Below are positions 39,738 through 50,754 of a DNA stretch of 64,000 nucleotides, piece after piece. The notes beneath the pieces were generated by a model. That model worked only from the letters and a program-made list of their open reading frames with translations. It did not search any database and had not been told where the DNA came from. Origin of the DNA: Phyllobacterium calauticae (GTDB taxonomy: Bacteria > Pseudomonadota > Alphaproteobacteria > Rhizobiales > Rhizobiaceae); assembly GCF_019991125.1 (NCBI RefSeq), contig NZ_JAGENB010000001.1:1-64000 (forward strand), read 5' to 3'. Within the stretch, counting starts at the first letter, position 1, and each line of letters begins with the position of its first letter. The translations under genes were made by a program, and so were the position numbers.

Positions 39738-40896
39738 GTCAGGTGAAATACAGTCAATGCCGCCCGTATGTCACCGGATTTCTTTGGACCGCCCGCTTTT
39801 GCTGTAATCGCCTGTGTAGAGCGGGGATTGCCGGTAACGGCCGATGACAAAGCGCACGAGAACACCCATGGCCGCAGCCGTCGGCACGGCGATCAGCATG
39901 CCGGTAAAGCCCATGAGCGAGCCGAAGGCAAACAGCGCGAACATCAGCCAGACCGGATGCAGCCCGACGGAGGATCCCACCAGTTTCGGCTGGAGAATAT
40001 TGCCCTCGAAGAACTGGCCGATGAAGAACACCACGGCCACCGCACCCACATAGAAATAGTCCGGCCAGAACTGCACCAGCGCCACGCCGATCGCCAGCAC
40101 CAGCCCGACCAGCGAACCGACATAGGGGATGAAACTGATGAGGCCGGCAAACAGCCCGATCAGCAGCCCGAAATTCAGCCCGACGATCGTCAGCCCCACC
40201 GCATAGATCATCCCGAGCAGCAGGCACACCGTGCCCTGCCCGCGCACGAAGCCGGCAATGGCCTTGTTCATGTCACGGGCGATTTCGCGCACCGTCTGCA
40301 CATGGTCGCGCGGCGTCAGGTTGTCGATGCTCTGCACCATGCGGTCCCAGTCGAGCAGCATGTAGAATGCCACGACAGGGGTGACGACGAACAGCGCCGC
40401 GACATCGATGAGCGTCTTGCCCGAGCTCCAGATCGACTGCAGCAGGGTGGACAGGAAACCGGCGCCCTGCTGCAGCAGGGAATCGAGGCTGTTGCGGATG
40501 ACGGACGCATCGACGCCGATGAAATCCTTCAGCCACTGGGAATCGCGGTTGGCGATCAGTTCCTGCAGCCGGGCGACGTAGCTCGGCAGGCGGGCGATGA
40601 AATCGGTCATCTGCGATGCCAGGATCGGCACGAGGATCATCAGCAGCAGCGCAAAGGTCACCAGGAACAGGATCAGGATGACGATGGTTGCCAGAAGGCG
40701 CGACATGCCCAGGCGCTCCAGCCGGTCGGCGACGGGATCGAGGAAGTAGGCAAGCACGAGCCCGGCCACGAAGGGCAGCAGGATCGACGAGAAAATGTAG
40801 AGGAACAGCGCCAGGAACACCACGGCGCCGGTCCAGAAAAACGCCTGACGCCGCACGGCAGTTGCCAGCGTGTTCACCTGCACATCCACGTGAATG

Positions 40897-41475
<579 letters not shown>

Positions 41476-41656
41476 TCGGCCGGCTTCCTCGCATTTTCTG
41501 TTGTTACGCTCTAGATGGACGCAGCAGCGGCATTGCTCAACCCCTTTCCGGCGGCCAAACTGTCGATATCTGGTGTTTTCACCCGGCTTGCGGCACTCAG
41601 AGCTTGCAGCGACGGCGGAGTCGTGCCATTTCGCCAGCAACAATCCGGAGCTGACA

Positions 41657-42718
41657 ATGACGATCAAAAATGGCCTCACCTATGCGCAGGCAGGCGTCGA
41701 TATCGATGCCGGCAATCTGCTTGTCGAAAAGATCAAGCCGATCGTGCGCTCGACACGCCGTCCCGGTGCCGATGGCGAGATTGGCGGCTTTGGCGGCCTG
41801 TTTGACCTGAAAGCGGCCGGTTTTACCGATCCGGTCCTCGTTGCCGCCAATGACGGCGTCGGCACCAAGCTGAAGATCGCCATCGATGCGGGCGTGCATG
41901 ACACGGTCGGCATCGATCTCGTCGCCATGTGCGTCAACGATCTGGTGGTTCAGGGTGCCGAACCGCTGTTCTTCCTCGACTATTTTGCCACCGGCAAGCT
42001 CGACCCGGATCAGGGCGCAGCCATTGTCAGCGGCATCGCCGAGGGCTGCCTGCAGGCCGGATGCGCGCTGATCGGCGGTGAAACCGCTGAAATGCCGGGC
42101 ATGTACCGCGATGGCGATTACGATCTGGCCGGCTTTGCCGTTGGCGCCGCCGAACGCAACCAGCTGCTGCCGTCCGGCGATGTAGCCGAAGGCGATGTCA
42201 TTCTCGGCCTTGCCTCCTCGGGCGTTCATTCCAACGGCTTTTCGCTGGTCCGCCGTATTGTCGAGCTCTCCGGCCTTGGCTGGGATGCGGACGCGCCGTT
42301 CAAGCCGGGCACATCACTCGGACAGGCACTCCTCACGCCGACGCGCATCTATGTGAAGCCGCTGCTGGCGGCGATCCGCGAAACCAATGCGATCAAGGCG
42401 CTCGCCCACATCACCGGCGGCGGCTTCCCCGACAATATTCCCCGCGTTCTGCCGAAGGAGCTGACGGCCAGCATCAATCTTTCCGCCATCACGGTGCCGC
42501 CGGTATTCTCCTGGCTGGCCAAGGTTGGCGGCGTCGCACGCGATGAAATGCTGCGCACGTTCAATTGCGGTATCGGCATGATCGCCGTTGTCGCCCCCGA
42601 AAATGCCGATGCCGTGCTCGCTGCGCTGAAGGCGCAGGGCGAGGATGCCGTGCGTCTTGGCACCATGGTTGCCCGCGCCGACAGCGGTGTTGTCTATCAG
42701 GGCAACCTGGCGCTGTGA
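41657..42718 (+). CDS. purM: phosphoribosylformylglycinamidine cyclo-ligase
   Basis: 353 aa from ATG 41657. Typical PurM segments are [14 protein letters not shown] near residue 45, [11 protein letters not shown] near 65 and [11 protein letters not shown] near 143. The enzyme closes the imidazole ring in purine synthesis, turning FGAM into AIR with ATP. It overlaps purN (GTGA). The 181-bp region to the divergent CDP-alcohol transferase gene must contain both promoters. Confidence 0.95.
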   Translation: MTIKNGLTYAQAGVDIDAGNLLVEKIKPIVRSTRRPGADGEIGGFGGLFDLKAAGFTDPVLVAANDGVGTKLKIAIDAGVHDTVGIDLVAMCVNDLVVQGAEPLFFLDYFATGKLDPDQGAAIVSGIAEGCLQAGCALIGGETAEMPGMYRDGDYDLAGFAVGAAERNQLLPSGDVAEGDVILGLASSGVHSNGFSLVRRIVELSGLGWDADAPFKPGTSLGQALLTPTRIYVKPLLAAIRETNAIKALAHITGGGFPDNIPRVLPKELTASINLSAITVPPVFSWLAKVGGVARDEMLRTFNCGIGMIAVVAPENADAVLAALKAQGEDAVRLGTMVARADSGVVYQGNLAL

Positions 42719-43338
42719 GCAGCGCAGCCCACAAGAAGCGCGTCGCGGTCCTGATTTCGGGCCGCGGTTCCAACATGACCGCTCTGATTGAAGCAGCCAG
42801 GGCGCCTGACTATCCCGCCGAGATCGTCGCCGTGATTGCCAACAAGCTTGATGCCGGCGGACTGGAAACCGCAAAGGCGCATGGCATTGCGGCCCACGCC
42901 ATTGCGCATCGCGATTATCCGACAAAGCAGGCGCATGAGGCCGCCGTCTCCGCTGCGCTGCATGCAGCGGGAGCGGAAATCGTCTGTCTCGCCGGGTACA
43001 TGCGGCTGATATCGGCGGAGTTCGTTCAGGCTTGGGAAGGCCGGATGATCAATATCCACCCGTCGCTCTTGCCGCTGTTCAAGGGCCTGCACACGCATGA
43101 ACAGGCGCTCGAAGCCGGTGTCCGCGTGCATGGCTGTACCGTGCACTTCGTCACGGCGGGCATGGACGAAGGTCCGATCATCGCCCAGACCGCCGTGCCG
43201 GTGCTCAACGGCGATACGGCAGACAGTCTTGCATTGCGGGTGCTGTCCGTGGAACACGAGACCTATGCCCGCGCCCTGGCGCAGGTGGCATCCGGCAAGG
43301 CTGTCATGAAAGACGGACGCACGGTTTTCAGCGATTGA
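42715..43338 (+). CDS. purN: phosphoribosylglycinamide formyltransferase
   Basis: 207 aa from GTG 42715, overlapping the purM stop by four bases. It has the GRGSNM phosphate-binding loop near residues 16-21 and the active-site residues Asn and His in INIHPSLLP and Asp in GMDEGPI. It transfers a formyl group from 10-formyl-tetrahydrofolate to GAR in purine synthesis. Transcribed with purM. Confidence 0.95.
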   Translation: MSSAAHKKRVAVLISGRGSNMTALIEAARAPDYPAEIVAVIANKLDAGGLETAKAHGIAAHAIAHRDYPTKQAHEAAVSAALHAAGAEIVCLAGYMRLISAEFVQAWEGRMINIHPSLLPLFKGLHTHEQALEAGVRVHGCTVHFVTAGMDEGPIIAQTAVPVLNGDTADSLALRVLSVEHETYARALAQVASGKAVMKDGRTVFSD

Positions 43339-43355
43339 TCACGTGACGCCGCTGC

Positions 43356-43661
43356 TTACGCAGCATCTTTCTTGTTCTTTGTCGCAGGCACGATGGTCAA
43401 TTGAAGGCCAAGTGCCTCGGCGACCTTGGTAATCGTCGCCAGTTCCGGATTGCCCTCACCGCTCAAGGCTTTGTATATTGTCTGACGCGACAGCCCGGTC
43501 TTTTGAGAAAGCTCGGTAATCCCGCGTGCGCGCGCGATAGTGCCCAAGGCGCGCGCTATTTCCGCAGGCGTTCCATCTTCACACGTGGCAGCCAGATATT
43601 CCTTGATCATCTCTTCGGAATCCAGATGATGCGCGGTGTCATAAGGACTTAACTTTATCAT
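43356..43661 (-). CDS. HigA-type antitoxin (helix-turn-helix, HI1420-like)
   Basis: 101 aa. A helix-turn-helix TELSQKTGLSRQTIYKALSG lies near residues 49-68, preceded by the segment EMIKEYLAA typical of HI1420-type addiction antidotes. The ATG overlaps the toxin stop by four bases. It should neutralise the toxin and repress the operon. Confidence 0.85.
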   Translation of the reverse strand: MIKLSPYDTAHHLDSEEMIKEYLAATCEDGTPAEIARALGTIARARGITELSQKTGLSRQTIYKALSGEGNPELATITKVAEALGLQLTIVPATKNKKDAA

Positions 43662-43966
43662 GATCTGGCTTTCCTCAAGGTAATGGCCATTGTCTGTGCT
43701 TTCTTGATATCGCGGTCCTGCGTACTCTTGTCACCGCCGCACAACAGGATAATCAAGACCCTCTTTCGCTCAATGTAATAGACGCGGTAGCCCGGACCAT
43801 AATCAATACGAAGTTCACTGACGCCCTCGCCGACAGCTTTGACATCACCGGGATTGCCTTCAATCAATCGATCAAGCCGTTTGGCAATTCTCGCTCTGGC
43901 TCGCTGATCTCGCAGGCCATCAAACCAGTCTAAAAACGTATCGGTTTTTTCAATCAACCGCTTCAT
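43658..43966 (-). CDS. HigB/RelE-type toxin (HI1419-like)
   Basis: 102 aa, first gene of the pair, as in HI1419/HI1420 modules where the toxin precedes the antitoxin. FLDWFDGLRDQRARARIAKRL and VGEGVSELRIDYGPGYRVYY, then VLIILLCGGDKSTQ, are the family pattern. Relatives are ribosome-dependent mRNA endonucleases. The conserved Arg and Lys residues for catalysis are in place. Confidence 0.85.
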   Translation of the reverse strand: MKRLIEKTDTFLDWFDGLRDQRARARIAKRLDRLIEGNPGDVKAVGEGVSELRIDYGPGYRVYYIERKRVLIILLCGGDKSTQDRDIKKAQTMAITLRKARS

Positions 43967-44043
43967 AAATGTAAACCATAGTTGTCAAAATGTATAGATA
44001 TTCAAAATTGCAGATTCAAAAACAGTCAAAAATATCAATAAAA

Positions 44044-46155
44044 TCAATTCATTGCCGGGCGAACCCAAACCTTGCTGTCGTGGAAGGCGGCGCCACCATA
44101 GGGCGCCGACGCATCCGAGCCCGTCAGCACGTTGATGCCCTCGCCGCGCTCGAATGCCGAATTGCGGAACAGACCTTCCGAGATCACGACGCCGCGCTTG
44201 AGACCAGCATTCAGGCGGGCATGCACCACCACCTCGCCGCGCTCATTGCCGATTTCGACACGCATGCCCTCCTCGATGCCGAGCGCCGCTGCATCATCCG
44301 GATGGATCAGCAGTTCTGGGCGGCCCTCTTTCAGCATCGACGTCGGTGTTTCGGCAAAGGTCGAGTTGAGGAAATTATGCGCCGGTGACGTGCCCAGCCG
44401 GAACGGATGTTTTGCATCCGCGACTTCGATGGCTTCCCAATAATCCGGCCATTGCGGCAGAGTCGCGAACGGTCCCTGCGTGCCCATGGACTGCGGCGGA
44501 CGGTTCGGCGACGGGCTGCCGGTCCAATCCGGCTTGAAGCGGAATTTGCCGTCGGGCCAGTTGAAACCCTTCTCATAATGCGCGGTTTCGTAATCCGGCT
44601 GCACATCGAGCCAGCGGATTTCCTTCAGGACGTCATAGCCGGGCAGATTGCTCGCCGCCATCATATGGTCGATCAGTGTTTTGGCATCGAGATCGAAGCC
44701 CGGCAGGTCACCGACACCGAGGCGTTTTGCCAGTTCGTTGATGACGTAGAGATTGGGCCGTGTCTCACCCGGACCGTCGATCAGCTTGGGGCCGAGCACG
44801 ATGTGCTGCTGGCCGCCGCCGCGATAGATATCGTCATGCTCCATGAACATGGTGGCCGGCAGCACCACGTCGGCCAGCTTTGCCGTGTCGGTCATGAATT
44901 GTTCGTGCACGACCATGAACAGGTCCTCGCGCAGCATGCCCTGCTTGATCAGGCGCTGCTGCGGCGCGACATTGGCGGGATTGGTGTTCTGGATCAGCAT
45001 CGCCATGACGGGCGGCCCGCCATAGAGCGTATCCTTGTCGCCATTCAGCGCCAGACCGATTTTGGACTGGTCAATATGGCGAACGGAGGAATCCTTGAAG
45101 GCCTGCCCTTCGATTTCCCGCTTGTCCATGCGGAAAATGCCGGAGTTGGAGTGAAATGCCCCGCCGCCTTCATGTTTCCAGGCGCCGGTGACGGCCGCAA
45201 TGGAAAGCGCCGCATGCATGTTGACCGCGCCATTGCGCTGGCGGGTGAAGCCGTAGCCAAGCCGGAAGAACGTCTTCTTTGTCGTGCCGACCAGACGGGC
45301 GAACGCTTCGATCTCCGCGACCGTCAGGCCGGTCAGCGCCGCAGCCCATTGCGGCGTGCGGTCGGCAAGATGCGTTTCCAGCCCCTTCGGATCGTCCGTA
45401 TAGGCGTTGAGATAATCCCAATCCGCAAGACCATCGCGGAACAGCACGTGCATGACGGCGCAAGCCAGCGCCCCGTCGGTGCCCGGCTTCAGCACGAGGC
45501 CGAGATCCGCCTGCCGCACGGTGGCGTTTTCATAGATGTCGATGGCAACAATCTTGGCACCGCGCTCCTTGCGGGCACGCACCGCATGGGTCATGACATT
45601 GACCTGCGTTGCCGCCGCATTGGTGCCCCAGATCACCACGCAATCGGACTTGGCCATTTCGCGCGGATCGACGCCGCCAAGCTTGCCGGTCCCGGCGAAA
45701 AACCCGGTCCAGGCCATGTTGGTGCAAAAACTGTCGAACTGGTTGGAATATTTCTTGGCATGCCGCAGGCGGTGCATGGAATCGCGCTGCACCAGCCCCA
45801 TCGTACCGGCATAGATGTAAGGCCAGATGCTTTGCGAGCCGTATTCCGCTTCGGCCTTGAGGAAGCGCTCGGCAACAAGATCAAGCGCCGCATCCCAGCT
45901 TGCCTCTTTCCACACACCCTCGCCTTTGGAACCGCCGCGGACAAGCGGCTTCAGCAGCCGATCGGGATGGTGGATGCGCTCGGCATAGCGGGCAACCTTG
46001 GCGCAGATCACACCGGCCGTATAGGTGTTGTCCTTGGCGCCGCGCACGCGTCCGATCTGGCCGGAATCGAGCACTTCGACATCCAGCGCGCAGGTCGAAG
46101 GGCAATCGTGAGGACAGGCCGAATGGCCCGTGCGGAGAATGACAGCTTTGTTCAT
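44044..46155 (-). CDS. molybdopterin-dependent oxidoreductase
   Basis: 703 aa. Four Cys near residues 14, 18, 22 and 51 (CPHDCPSTC, then GVICAK) bind a 4Fe-4S cluster. The rest follows the Mo-bis-MGD fold, including VIWGTNAAATQVNVM, HEGGGAFHSNSGIF and a C-terminal dinucleotide-binding domain (FRLGTSPAHNFLNSTFAET, LIHPDDAAALGI). There is no Tat signal peptide, so it is cytoplasmic. The substrate is not evident; the group includes formate dehydrogenase-like and BisC-like enzymes. The moaD and moaE genes at 56 kb serve the same cofactor. Confidence 0.85.
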   Translation of the reverse strand: MNKAVILRTGHSACPHDCPSTCALDVEVLDSGQIGRVRGAKDNTYTAGVICAKVARYAERIHHPDRLLKPLVRGGSKGEGVWKEASWDAALDLVAERFLKAEAEYGSQSIWPYIYAGTMGLVQRDSMHRLRHAKKYSNQFDSFCTNMAWTGFFAGTGKLGGVDPREMAKSDCVVIWGTNAAATQVNVMTHAVRARKERGAKIVAIDIYENATVRQADLGLVLKPGTDGALACAVMHVLFRDGLADWDYLNAYTDDPKGLETHLADRTPQWAAALTGLTVAEIEAFARLVGTTKKTFFRLGYGFTRQRNGAVNMHAALSIAAVTGAWKHEGGGAFHSNSGIFRMDKREIEGQAFKDSSVRHIDQSKIGLALNGDKDTLYGGPPVMAMLIQNTNPANVAPQQRLIKQGMLREDLFMVVHEQFMTDTAKLADVVLPATMFMEHDDIYRGGGQQHIVLGPKLIDGPGETRPNLYVINELAKRLGVGDLPGFDLDAKTLIDHMMAASNLPGYDVLKEIRWLDVQPDYETAHYEKGFNWPDGKFRFKPDWTGSPSPNRPPQSMGTQGPFATLPQWPDYWEAIEVADAKHPFRLGTSPAHNFLNSTFAETPTSMLKEGRPELLIHPDDAAALGIEEGMRVEIGNERGEVVVHARLNAGLKRGVVISEGLFRNSAFERGEGINVLTGSDASAPYGGAAFHDSKVWVRPAMN

Positions 46156-46274
46156 GGCCTATCCATAGCGCAGTTTTCGCGCCGCCGGAATGGGCTGGAT
46201 AGCGGCTGCAGACGCAAAATGTCGCGACCGCGCTTGACGCTGGCGAACGGACTTGATACTTAAGTAATCACTTT

Positions 46275-46287
46275 AGTATTAAATACT
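46275..46287. repeat. small AT-rich palindrome between divergent genes
   Basis: AGTATT-A-AATACT, between the molybdopterin enzyme and the glutathione transferase gene. It may be an operator or part of a promoter. It is short, so chance is possible. Confidence 0.35.
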
Positions 46288-46314
46288 GGTCAAGCTTTGC
46301 ATGGGAGGCCCGAA

Positions 46315-46962
46315 ATGTCACTGAAACTGTATTTTCACCCGCTATCGTCGTTCTGCATGAAAGTGCTGACCGCGCTGTACGAGAACGACACGCCCTTCGA
46401 GCCCTGCATGGTCGATTTCATGAACGAAGAGGCAAGTGCCGAATTCCGCAAGATGTGGCCGATCCGGCAGTTTCCGGTCTTGCGCGACGAAGCCAGGGGC
46501 CAGACCGTTCCTGAATCCAGCATCATCATCGAATATCTCGCCGAGCATTTTCCCGGCAGGACGCCGCTTTTGCCCTCCGAGCGGGAGCCGGCACTGGAAA
46601 CACGCTTCTACGACCGCTTCTTCGATCTGCATGTGCAGGTGCCGATGCAGAAGGTCGTCACCGACAGGCTGCGTCCCGCGGGCCAGAACGATGCGCTGGG
46701 CGTTGAACATGCCAGACAGAAGCTGCGAACCGCCTATGATGTGCTCGAGGACCGTCTCAAAGGCCGGACTTGGGCGGCAGGCAACACCTATACGATGGCG
46801 GACTGCGCCGCTTCCCCCGCGCTTTTCTATGGCGACATGGCCGTGCCGATCGGCGAAGGATATCCCGTGCTGACCGCTTATCGCGATCGCCTGATGAACC
46901 GGCCATCCTTTGCCCGCGCCCTGGAAGAGGCAAAGCCCTATTTCGACATGGTGCCGAAATAG
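46315..46962 (+). CDS. glutathione S-transferase family protein
   Basis: 215 aa from ATG 46315, with GGAGG upstream. The N-terminal thioredoxin-like domain has YFHPLSSFCMKVLTALYEN, with Ser or Cys as possible active residue, and PVLRDEARGQTVPESSIIIEYL, the cis-Pro and Glu-Ser motif that binds glutathione. The helical C-terminal domain includes YTMADCAASPALFYG. Substrate unknown. Confidence 0.85.
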   Translation: MSLKLYFHPLSSFCMKVLTALYENDTPFEPCMVDFMNEEASAEFRKMWPIRQFPVLRDEARGQTVPESSIIIEYLAEHFPGRTPLLPSEREPALETRFYDRFFDLHVQVPMQKVVTDRLRPAGQNDALGVEHARQKLRTAYDVLEDRLKGRTWAAGNTYTMADCAASPALFYGDMAVPIGEGYPVLTAYRDRLMNRPSFARALEEAKPYFDMVPK

Positions 46963-46965
46963 GCG

Positions 46966-47808
46966 TCAGGCGAGACGCATCACGGCGGCGCCTGCGGCGA
47001 TCAGCGCCACGGCGATCAGGCGCTTGGCGCCGACATTCTCCTTGAGAACCAGGGCGGAGATGGCGACGGCAAACAGGATCGACGTTTCGCGCAAGGCGGC
47101 AACGGCTGCGACCGGGGCCATGGTCATCGCCCACAGGGCAAGACCGTAGGAGCCGAGCGTGCCGACGCCGCCGACCGTGGCCAGCCGCGTCCGCTTGAGG
47201 AAATGCGGCCAGAGCTCGCCCTTGCGGGTCACCACGGTCCAGAGAAACAGGGGAATGACGTTGAGGGTGAAAACCCACATCGTATAGGCCGCCGGTGCGC
47301 CGGAATGCCGGACGCCGATGCCGTCGATCAGGGTATAGGTGGCGATGACCAAAGCATTGATCAAAGCAAAGACCGTCGTGGCGCGGTTGGCCCCTGCCCG
47401 CCGCCGCGCCTCCAGCGCCAGCACCAGCACGCCGCAGCAGATCAGGGCAATGCCCGACCATTTCTGCGCCGACAGGAACTCGCCGACCAGCGGACCGCTG
47501 GCAATGGCGACGAACAGCGGCGCCGTGCCGCGCATGATGGGATAGGCCTGGCTCATGTCGCCGCTGCGGTAGGCCGCCGCGACAAGCGCGAGATAGATGA
47601 GCTGGACCACGCCCGATGCGGCCAGAAACGGCCAGCTCTCGCGCGCCGGTACCGGCAGGAACGGCAGGCAAACCATGGCGATCACCCCCGCCGAAGTCAC
47701 GACCACGACGGTGTTGAGGAATTTATCGCCCTCGGATTTGACGACAGCATTCCAGCTTGCATGCAGGAATGCGGCAAACAAGACAACGAGAACAACCGTT
47801 CCGGACAT
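46966..47808 (-). CDS. EamA/DMT family transporter
   Basis: 280 aa with ten membrane helices in two homologous halves, the second starting near residue 145. FAAFLHASWNAVVKS in helix 1 and YPIMRGTAPLFVAIASG in helix 3 are EamA-like. Members export amino acids, metabolites or drugs across the inner membrane. It is convergent with the glutathione transferase gene, three bases apart. Confidence 0.85.
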   Translation of the reverse strand: MSGTVVLVVLFAAFLHASWNAVVKSEGDKFLNTVVVVTSAGVIAMVCLPFLPVPARESWPFLAASGVVQLIYLALVAAAYRSGDMSQAYPIMRGTAPLFVAIASGPLVGEFLSAQKWSGIALICCGVLVLALEARRRAGANRATTVFALINALVIATYTLIDGIGVRHSGAPAAYTMWVFTLNVIPLFLWTVVTRKGELWPHFLKRTRLATVGGVGTLGSYGLALWAMTMAPVAAVAALRETSILFAVAISALVLKENVGAKRLIAVALIAAGAAVMRLA

Positions 47809-47910
47809 GATCAGACCCCGGCACGCCCGAAATGCGCGTGCTCTCCGCGCTCAATGACACATTTGGGTCATAAGGCAAATTCGATAATCTCATCTTTAAC
47901 GTTAGAAGTT

Positions 47911-48441
47911 CTAAACGGCATTGATGCCGTCGACAAAACTGGCAAGACCCGCGCGCAGCGGCGCACCGAATTCCGCGCTTTTGGCGATGCCGTCCGCGTC
48001 CAGCTTCTTGCCCTTGAGCGGCAGGGTGAGCGACGCACTCGTGACCACATGCGCCGACATCGTCATCAGGACTTCCATGAGAAGCGGCGTGATACGCTCC
48101 GAGTGCGGCGAAGTATTGATCAGAAGCACCGGCTTTCCCGGGAATTCGATGCACGACACGAGCCAATCCAGCATGTTCTTGAAGCTGCCGGGAATGCCAT
48201 GGGCATATTCCGGGCAGGAAATGATCAGACCATCCGCCGCACCGACCTGCTTGCGCAACGCCACAATCTTCTTCGGCGGGTTGTCGCCGTCGAGATCGGG
48301 ATTGAACGGCGGCAACCCCGCGAGCCCCGCATAAAGCGACACGCTGACACCGGCGGGCACCAATTGACTGCAGGCCTCCAGCACCGACTTGTTCATGGAA
48401 ACGGCGCGCAGGCTGCCGGACATGGCGAGAAGTTTTGTCAT
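47911..48441 (-). CDS. NADPH-dependent FMN reductase family protein
   Basis: 176 aa from ATG 48441. The FMN phosphate loop GSLRAVSMNKSVLEA lies near residues 9-23, and CPEYAHGIPGSFKNMLDWL near residues 75-93, which is the flavin ring-binding signature of the family. It reduces FMN or quinones with NAD(P)H in the cytoplasm. Divergent from rlmJ, 82 bases apart. Confidence 0.85.
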   Translation of the reverse strand: MTKLLAMSGSLRAVSMNKSVLEACSQLVPAGVSVSLYAGLAGLPPFNPDLDGDNPPKKIVALRKQVGAADGLIISCPEYAHGIPGSFKNMLDWLVSCIEFPGKPVLLINTSPHSERITPLLMEVLMTMSAHVVTSASLTLPLKGKKLDADGIAKSAEFGAPLRAGLASFVDGINAV

Positions 48442-48523
48442 TGGAAGACCTTCGGGAATCAATTTGACAATCAGCATAGCGAGATGCTTGCGATAGCACC
48501 AACATCGTGAAACAAGCAGGGCC

Positions 48524-49384
48524 ATGAACTACCGTCACGCCTATCACGCCGGCAATTTCGCCGATGTCGTCAAACACATTATCCTGACGCGGATTGTGCT
48601 CTATATGCAGCGCAAGGACCATGGCTTTCGCGTCATCGATACCCATGCGGGTATCGGCCGCTACGATCTGAAGGGAACGGAAGCGGGCAAGACAGGCGAA
48701 TGGCAGAGCGGCATCGGCCGCCTGCTCGAGGCTAAACTGGATACGGATGTCGGCGGTCTCATCCAGCCCTATCTGGATATTGTCCGCGCCGAAAATCCCG
48801 ATGGCGCCATCCGCCACTATCCCGGCTCGCCGCTGATCGTGCGGCATTTGCTGCGCAAGCAGGACCGGCTGTCGGCACTCGAACTGCATCCCGACGATGC
48901 CCGGCTCCTTGCCGAGCTGTTCGAAGGCGACGTGCAGGTGCGCGTGACACAGCTGGACGGCTGGCTGGCACTGGGCGCCCACCTGCCGCCCAAGGAAAAG
49001 CGCGGCCTCATCCTCGTCGACCCGCCGTTTGAAATCGGCGGCGAATTCGACCGTCTGGCGGAAGGCCTGGTCAAGGCGCACCGGCGTTTCGCCGGCGGCA
49101 CCTATGCCTTCTGGTATCCGGTCAAGGACCGGCAGGAAGTGAAGCGTTTCGCCTCCCTCCTGCACGATACCGGCATTCCCAAAATCCTGCGCGCGGAGCT
49201 GATGATTCGAGCGCCCTCGCCGGAACCGCGGCTGGATGGCACCGGCATGATCATCGTCAATCCGCCTTTCACGCTGGAGGGCGAGCTGCGCAGCGTTTTC
49301 CCGGCGTTGTCAAAAGTCCTCAGTGACGGGCAGAATGCCAGTTTCACCGTCGATTGGATCCGCGGCGAGCAAGTTGGTGCTTGA
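48524..49384 (+). CDS. rlmJ: 23S rRNA (adenine-2030-N6)-methyltransferase
   Basis: 286 aa. It opens with MNYRHAYHAGNFADVVKH, the RlmJ signature, then VIDTHAGIGRYDL (SAM site) near residue 38, and has the catalytic DPPFE motif near residue 166. It methylates A2030 of 23S rRNA. Length and motifs are as in E. coli RlmJ. Confidence 0.9.
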   Translation: MNYRHAYHAGNFADVVKHIILTRIVLYMQRKDHGFRVIDTHAGIGRYDLKGTEAGKTGEWQSGIGRLLEAKLDTDVGGLIQPYLDIVRAENPDGAIRHYPGSPLIVRHLLRKQDRLSALELHPDDARLLAELFEGDVQVRVTQLDGWLALGAHLPPKEKRGLILVDPPFEIGGEFDRLAEGLVKAHRRFAGGTYAFWYPVKDRQEVKRFASLLHDTGIPKILRAELMIRAPSPEPRLDGTGMIIVNPPFTLEGELRSVFPALSKVLSDGQNASFTVDWIRGEQVGA

Positions 49385-49444
49385 CCGCGCGCACCGGCTG
49401 TCCGACATTGGTCGCAAATCGATACCTCATGGAGAGTGACCCCT

Positions 49445-49894
49445 ATGGCACGCGTTTCCACCCTTCTCGCCACGACCCTTGGCGCTGCACTGGCAATTTC
49501 GTCCGCCGTTCCGGCGTTTTCCGCCGATTACCTGCAACGCGCGCCCAGCCAGACCTATGACGATACCTGCGGCAAATCCGGCGTCCTCAATCGCATCGTC
49601 AACCGGTTCTCCTATCAGGTGCATCACGTTCCGGGCCTGCAGCAGGTGGCGATCCAGGATTTCAGCGACGTTCATCAGCAGCGCTATGAGCCGAGCCGCA
49701 ATCCGGAAATGTCCGCCGTCCCGCGCTATTATTGCCAGGCGACCGCCCATCTCTCCGATGGCAGGCAGCGTCCGGTCTGGTACGTGGTCGAAGAAGGCTT
49801 GGGTTACGCTTCCATCGGCAACAATGTCGAGTTCTGCGTGGCCGGGTTCGACCGCTGGAACGTTTACAATGGCAGCTGCCGCAGCCTGAAATGA
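49445..49894 (+). CDS. exported protein of unknown function
   Basis: 149 aa from ATG 49445, with GGAGAG upstream. Residues 1-26 are a signal peptide with cleavage likely after AFSA. The mature protein has four Cys (near 42, 97, 132 and 145) and is aromatic-rich. It is followed 13 bases later by the RNase T2 gene, also exported. I recognise it only as a hypothetical protein of the Brucella group. Confidence 0.65.
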   Translation: MARVSTLLATTLGAALAISSAVPAFSADYLQRAPSQTYDDTCGKSGVLNRIVNRFSYQVHHVPGLQQVAIQDFSDVHQQRYEPSRNPEMSAVPRYYCQATAHLSDGRQRPVWYVVEEGLGYASIGNNVEFCVAGFDRWNVYNGSCRSLK

Positions 49895-49907
49895 TCCGTG
49901 ACCGCTG

Positions 49908-50657
49908 ATGCAGTTCGGCAGCCTGGCGCGCTACGCCCTGTTTGCAGCGCTTCTCGGCGTGTCGGTACTGACCTATCTGCGTGAACAGCAGCCGCGCGAA
50001 AGTCTTGTTCCGCAACAGACGCCCGAGGTGATTGCCGCGGGCGAACGCCAGACAACCGGCGCGCCCGCCGCACCCGTACCGGCAGGCAGCGGTTTTGATT
50101 TCTACGTTCTCGCATTGTCCTGGTCGCCCAGCTATTGCGCCGCCGAGGGCTCGAATGCCAACAGGCAGCAATGCTCGACCGGGCGCCCCTACGGCTTCGT
50201 CGTGCATGGGCTCTGGCCGCAATATGAACAGGGCTATCCGCAGGACTGCACCACCGACGAGCCGCGCGACGTGCCGTTCAGCCAGGCCAGGCAGATCTCC
50301 GACATCATGCCGTCCGCCGGGCTCGTCACCTATGAATGGCGCAAGCACGGCACCTGCACCGGATTGACGCAGAAAGACTATTTTTCCGTGATGCGGCAGG
50401 CGGTATCGCGCGTCGCCATCCCGTCCGCCTACAGCCAGCCCACCCAGCGGGCGCCCGTCAATCCGCAGCTTGTCGAACAGGCCTTTGTGGCGGCCAATCC
50501 GGGAATGACGCGGGATGCGGTCTCCGTCACCTGCGACAGCACATACCTGCGCGAGGTGCGCGTCTGCCTGACCAAGGACCTGCAGTTCCGCAGCTGTCCG
50601 GAGGTTGACCGCTCCTCCTGCCGCCGACGCTCCGTCGACATGCCGGGAACGCGGTAG
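49908..50657 (+). CDS. ribonuclease T2 family protein
   Basis: 249 aa. A short hydrophobic N-terminus (YALFAALLGVSVLTYL) serves as signal anchor or signal peptide. The two catalytic segments are present: FVVHGLWPQ near residues 96-104 and YEWRKHGTC near residues 143-151, each with the active-site His. Cys residues suggest disulfides. It is an endoribonuclease of the periplasm or outside. Confidence 0.9.
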   Translation: MQFGSLARYALFAALLGVSVLTYLREQQPRESLVPQQTPEVIAAGERQTTGAPAAPVPAGSGFDFYVLALSWSPSYCAAEGSNANRQQCSTGRPYGFVVHGLWPQYEQGYPQDCTTDEPRDVPFSQARQISDIMPSAGLVTYEWRKHGTCTGLTQKDYFSVMRQAVSRVAIPSAYSQPTQRAPVNPQLVEQAFVAANPGMTRDAVSVTCDSTYLREVRVCLTKDLQFRSCPEVDRSSCRRRSVDMPGTR

Positions 50658-50754
50658 CCTAGAGGGGGGTGTTGTCAATCTGATCTGACCGCTTTGCGAA
50701 AACCCGCCGGGCGTTTACCGTTCGCCATCGAATCGTCAACCGAGGAGCGTCATC

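Noticed and set aside
44407-46263. 618-codon plus-strand frame opposite the molybdopterin enzyme
   Set aside because: The minus strand encodes a full molybdopterin oxidoreductase; the long frame comes from high GC codon use.
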